DNA from: Roseibium aggregatum IAM 12614
GTDB taxonomy: Bacteria > Pseudomonadota > Alphaproteobacteria > Rhizobiales > Stappiaceae
NCBI RefSeq assembly: GCF_000168975.1
Contig: NZ_AAUW01000015.1
Coordinates: 1 to 64,000, forward strand
Direction: 5' to 3'
DNA: 64,000 bases
Shown here: positions 61,730-64,000 of the stretch, piece by piece
Position numbering within the stretch: position 1 is the first letter of the stretch
Layout: the number at the start of each line of letters is the position of its first letter
Notes under the pieces: model-generated
The model's database searches: none
Seen by the model: the letters and a program-made list of their open reading frames with translations, nothing else
What the model was told of the DNA's origin: nothing
Program-made: the position numbers and the translations under genes

Positions 61730-62317
61730 TCAGACGAGCCAGTAAACGACGGTCGCGACCGCTGCCAGAGCCACGATCAGGCCCACCATCGTAACGACGC
61801 CATCGCGCACCAGCAGCCCAAGGCTCAGCAACAAAATGGCCGAACCCGGCAGGGCGACGGCAAAGGGCAGCAGGGTGGCGGGATAAACGAGAAGCGACAG
61901 AAAGATGCAAAACGCCGCGACGATCCGGCTTGCCGTCTCGCCGGCCAAGAGGGACAGGCGCTGTCCGAGGTAACGGTCGGCGCGCTCCGCATAAGGGGTC
62001 AGCTTGTCGATGGTCGACGTCACCTTCTTTTTGGGCAGACCTCGATTGCGCACGAACGACGGCAGCCAGATGGCGGATCTGCCGACAACGAGCTGGCCTG
62101 CCACCAGAAACGTCAACGTGGTGAGAACGATAGGAACGCCCGGAATGGCTCCGATGGGAGAAATCATCACCAGAGCCGGCAGAAACAGCAAAGGGCCCGC
62201 CGCACGGCTGCCGGACGCCTTCAGCAGCGAGCCGACGTCGGCCTTGCCTTCCTCTTCGATTTCGTCTTCCCAGTTGGTGAGAACGCCTTTGATTGTCTTT
62301 GCCTGATCGGATGCCAT
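61730..62317 (-). CDS. exoD: ExoD-family exopolysaccharide synthesis protein
   Basis: 195 aa. Cytoplasmic start, then four to five hydrophobic segments (ALVMISPIGAIPGVPIVLTTLTFLVAGQLVVG; IVAAFCIFLSLLVYPATLLPFAVALPGSAILLLSLGLLV). ISPIGAIPGVP and the PATLLPFAVALPG loop are ExoD signatures. ExoD affects exopolysaccharide and alkaline tolerance in rhizobia (family knowledge). Its neighbour is the DUF992 gene upstream on the same strand. Confidence 0.87.
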   Translation of the reverse strand: MASDQAKTIKGVLTNWEDEIEEEGKADVGSLLKASGSRAAGPLLFLPALVMISPIGAIPGVPIVLTTLTFLVAGQLVVGRSAIWLPSFVRNRGLPKKKVTSTIDKLTPYAERADRYLGQRLSLLAGETASRIVAAFCIFLSLLVYPATLLPFAVALPGSAILLLSLGLLVRDGVVTMVGLIVALAAVATVVYWLV

Positions 62318-62391
62318 TTCGGAACTCCTTCAGTTGGACCTGACTTTCAGCCTGCAGGCACTTGTCCGGCGGCAACAGGCGCAGAAAACGC

Positions 62392-62417
62392 AAAAAGGGC
62401 CGGCAAAGCCGACCCTT
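62392..62417 (-). terminator. Terminator of the DUF992 gene
   Basis: Minus strand AAGGGTCGGC-TTT-GCCGGCCCTT followed by TTT (62417-62392), 22 bp after the DUF992 stop. Confidence 0.8.
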
Positions 62418-62438
62418 CTTGACGTCATGTCACTTGGT

Positions 62439-62924
62439 TCACTTGATTGCTTTCAGCGAAAGCTGGCTGATGCCAAGAGTAATGTTGGTGCCCGTCTGGC
62501 TTTCCACGCTCAGCGGGTTCAGCGCAATCGACTTGTCGAAGCCGCCGATAAGGGCATTGGCCTTCAGGCCCGCACCAAGGCTGGCACCTGCGGTCACACC
62601 GCCGTATTCGCCTTCAAGAGCACCGACTTCCAGGTCGGCAGTCGGGGCAACAACACCCCAGATCAGCGTGGCCGAGTCGGTCGTACCGATATCAAGCCCG
62701 AATTCGCTCACGGTCGCCGTGTAGTAGCCGGTAGCGCCACTGCCGGCCCGGTCGAACGTGCAGTTCATGATGGCCTTGGAACCGACGATGAAATTGGTTT
62801 CCTGCTCGACAACGCAGGTCAGTTTTCCGACCTCAACGCCCGCAGGCTTGTCCTGAGCCATGACAGGGGACGCAAGAAGCGTGGCACCGGTAAGCATCAG
62901 GGCGAGTTTCGTAAACCGTTTCAT
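62439..62924 (-). CDS. DUF992 exported protein
   Basis: 161 aa from the ATG at 62924 (a longer form has no support). Signal peptide ends near VMA-QDK. The mature part VEVGKLTCVVEQETNFIVGSKAIMNCTFDRAGSG is the DUF992 signature with two Cys likely paired, followed by IWGVVAPTADLEVGALEGEYGGVTAGASLG. Function unknown; typical of Hyphomicrobiales and related orders. Confidence 0.9.
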   Translation of the reverse strand: MKRFTKLALMLTGATLLASPVMAQDKPAGVEVGKLTCVVEQETNFIVGSKAIMNCTFDRAGSGATGYYTATVSEFGLDIGTTDSATLIWGVVAPTADLEVGALEGEYGGVTAGASLGAGLKANALIGGFDKSIALNPLSVESQTGTNITLGISQLSLKAIK

Positions 62925-62984
62925 CAATGTCTCCTTCGTGTAAGAGCCTTCCGGAATACTCCGGTCCGCCTTCATCACGGTGGA

Positions 62985-63009
62985 AACGTCTGCCTCGTCA
63001 GTCAGTTCC
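62985..63009 (-). promoter_or_regulatory. EcfG-type promoter of the DUF992 gene
   Basis: Minus strand GGAAC (63009-63005), N16, CGTT (62988-62985), 60 bp before the start. Confidence 0.78.
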
Positions 63010-63032
63010 AAAATAATTCTACGGATGTCCCG

Positions 63033-64000
63033 TCAGCGCATGGCCATCGGCAGATAAAGGGCAATCTGCGGCAGGGCAATCAGCGCCGCGACCATGGCCA
63101 GCATCGCCAGCACATAGGGAATGGCTCCCAGCATCACCTCGGCAATGGATCCGCCGCGCCGCGCACTCTGGACAACGAAGAGATTGAGCCCCACCGGCGG
63201 TGTGATCAGCGCCATCTCGATCAGCACGATCATCAGGATGCCGAACCAGACCGGATCATAGCCCAGACTGATGACGATCGGCACCACGATCGGGATGGTG
63301 ATGACCATCAGCGACAGGGTCTCGATGAAAAAGCCGAGCACGATATACATCGCAACGATCACCAGCAGCGTCTGCAAGGGACCAAAACCGAGCCCTTCTA
63401 GGAAACCACGCAGCTCCTGCGACAGGCCGGCGGCCGAAAGCGTGAAGTTGAGAAACGACGCCCCGATCACCACCAGCATGATCATGGCCGTGACCCGCAC
63501 GGTGCCGATGAGCGCTTCACCGATCATGCGCGTGTTCAGCCCGCCAAAGAGCGCGGCAATTGCCAGTGCCCCGGCAACCCCGACAGAGGCCGCTTCGGTC
63601 GGTGTCGCCCAGCCTTTGTAGATCGAGCCGATGATGGCACTGAACAGAAGAATGATCGGCAGAAGGTCTGCCAGCCCGAGCAGCATTTCCCGAAAGGGGA
63701 ACGTCCGCCGTTCCCCGCCAAGCTTCGGATTGACCAGGCAGACCGCCGCGGTGACCGCCAGAAAGGCCAGCGCCAGCAGGATACCCGGCAGAAGCCCCGC
63801 GAGAAAAAGCTGGGGGATCGAGGTCTGAGTCAGAAAACCATAGACGATCAGGTTGATCGACGGCGGGATCATGATCCCGAGCGTTCCCCCAGCGGCAATC
63901 GCACCGGAAAAGAGCTTCGGGTCGTAGCCCAGCCTATCAGCCTGCGGCATGGCCACCGTCGCAACGGTCGCGGCTGTTGCCACCGACGAGCCGGATGTGG
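63033..64000 (-). CDS. TRAP transporter large permease (DctM type), cut by the window edge
   Basis: The last 322 or so residues of a DctM protein; the start lies beyond 64000. The frame continues without a stop to the edge, reading SGSSVATAATVATVAMPQ, the usual DctM motif. Other signature stretches are GTLGIMIPPSINLIVYGFLTQTSIPQLFLAGLLPG, KGWATPTEAASVGVAGALAIA and IEMALITPPVGLNLFVVQS. Not clearly paired with any gene in the window, so its ligand is unknown. Confidence 0.93.
   Translation of the reverse strand, partial: TSGSSVATAATVATVAMPQADRLGYDPKLFSGAIAAGGTLGIMIPPSINLIVYGFLTQTSIPQLFLAGLLPGILLALAFLAVTAAVCLVNPKLGGERRTFPFREMLLGLADLLPIILLFSAIIGSIYKGWATPTEAASVGVAGALAIAALFGGLNTRMIGEALIGTVRVTAMIMLVVIGASFLNFTLSAAGLSQELRGFLEGLGFGPLQTLLVIVAMYIVLGFFIETLSLMVITIPIVVPIVISLGYDPVWFGILMIVLIEMALITPPVGLNLFVVQSARRGGSIAEVMLGAIPYVLAMLAMVAALIALPQIALYLPMAMR

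Overview
This window looks like chromosome of a marine alphaproteobacterium, most likely a Hyphomicrobiales member close to Roseibium/Labrenzia (Stappiaceae). That is inferred from the high-GC codon usage, the PhyR-NepR-EcfG general stress module (restricted to Alphaproteobacteria), a complete SoxXYZABCD set with an ArsR-type SoxR, TRAP transport of uronates, and many DUF992/COG3904-type exported proteins. I saw no rRNA, tRNA, CRISPR array or prophage.

Layout. (1) 0-9.8 kb: a class III aminotransferase, a divergent MarR regulator (HpaR) and a homoprotocatechuate meta-cleavage operon hpaF-E-D-(second HPC dioxygenase)-aromatic amino acid decarboxylase-hpaG-H-I. It should take 3,4-dihydroxyphenylacetate, and perhaps tyrosine/DOPA, to pyruvate and succinate semialdehyde. 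(2) 9.8-11.2 kb: an IS110-family insertion sequence inside a REP-like palindrome. Its 5' leader looks like a bridge RNA whose four guide segments can be matched to the reconstructed target and donor sites. (3) 11.3-22.8 kb: an L,D-transpeptidase, then a uronate locus (kdgK, GntR regulator, uxaC, TRAP dctPQM, kdgF, kduI, kduD, uxuB, uxuA) that turns glucuronate and unsaturated uronates into KDG and then KDPG.

(4) 22.8-34.5 kb: eight exported proteins side by side: three ClpP-fold (COG3904-like) proteins, three caspase-family (C14) proteins with His/Cys dyads, and two OmpA-like peptidoglycan-binding proteins. I know of no described pathway for this set, and it is the best candidate here for an undescribed envelope system. 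A 204-bp tandem repeat lies inside it. (5) 34.6-47.7 kb: thiosulfate oxidation: two YeeE/YedE transporters, an MBL-fold hydrolase, soxR-soxS, and soxVWXYZABCD plus a DsrE-like protein. Operator-like palindromes fit a persulfide-sensing ArsR repressor.

(6) 47.9-63 kb: a general stress response region. phyR, nepR and ecfG sit beside an HWE kinase with an ethylene-receptor-like membrane sensor. Around them are typical stress genes (Dps, CsbD, DUF883, DUF1328, PLDc_N-like, PRC-barrel, ExoD, DUF992, DUF2254, AI-2E-type permease). I found eight GGAAC-N16/17-CGTT sites upstream of genes here, so the region looks like a clustered EcfG regulon; it includes the Crp/Fnr regulator that abuts the sox operon. 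(7) The right edge cuts a TRAP DctM permease gene.
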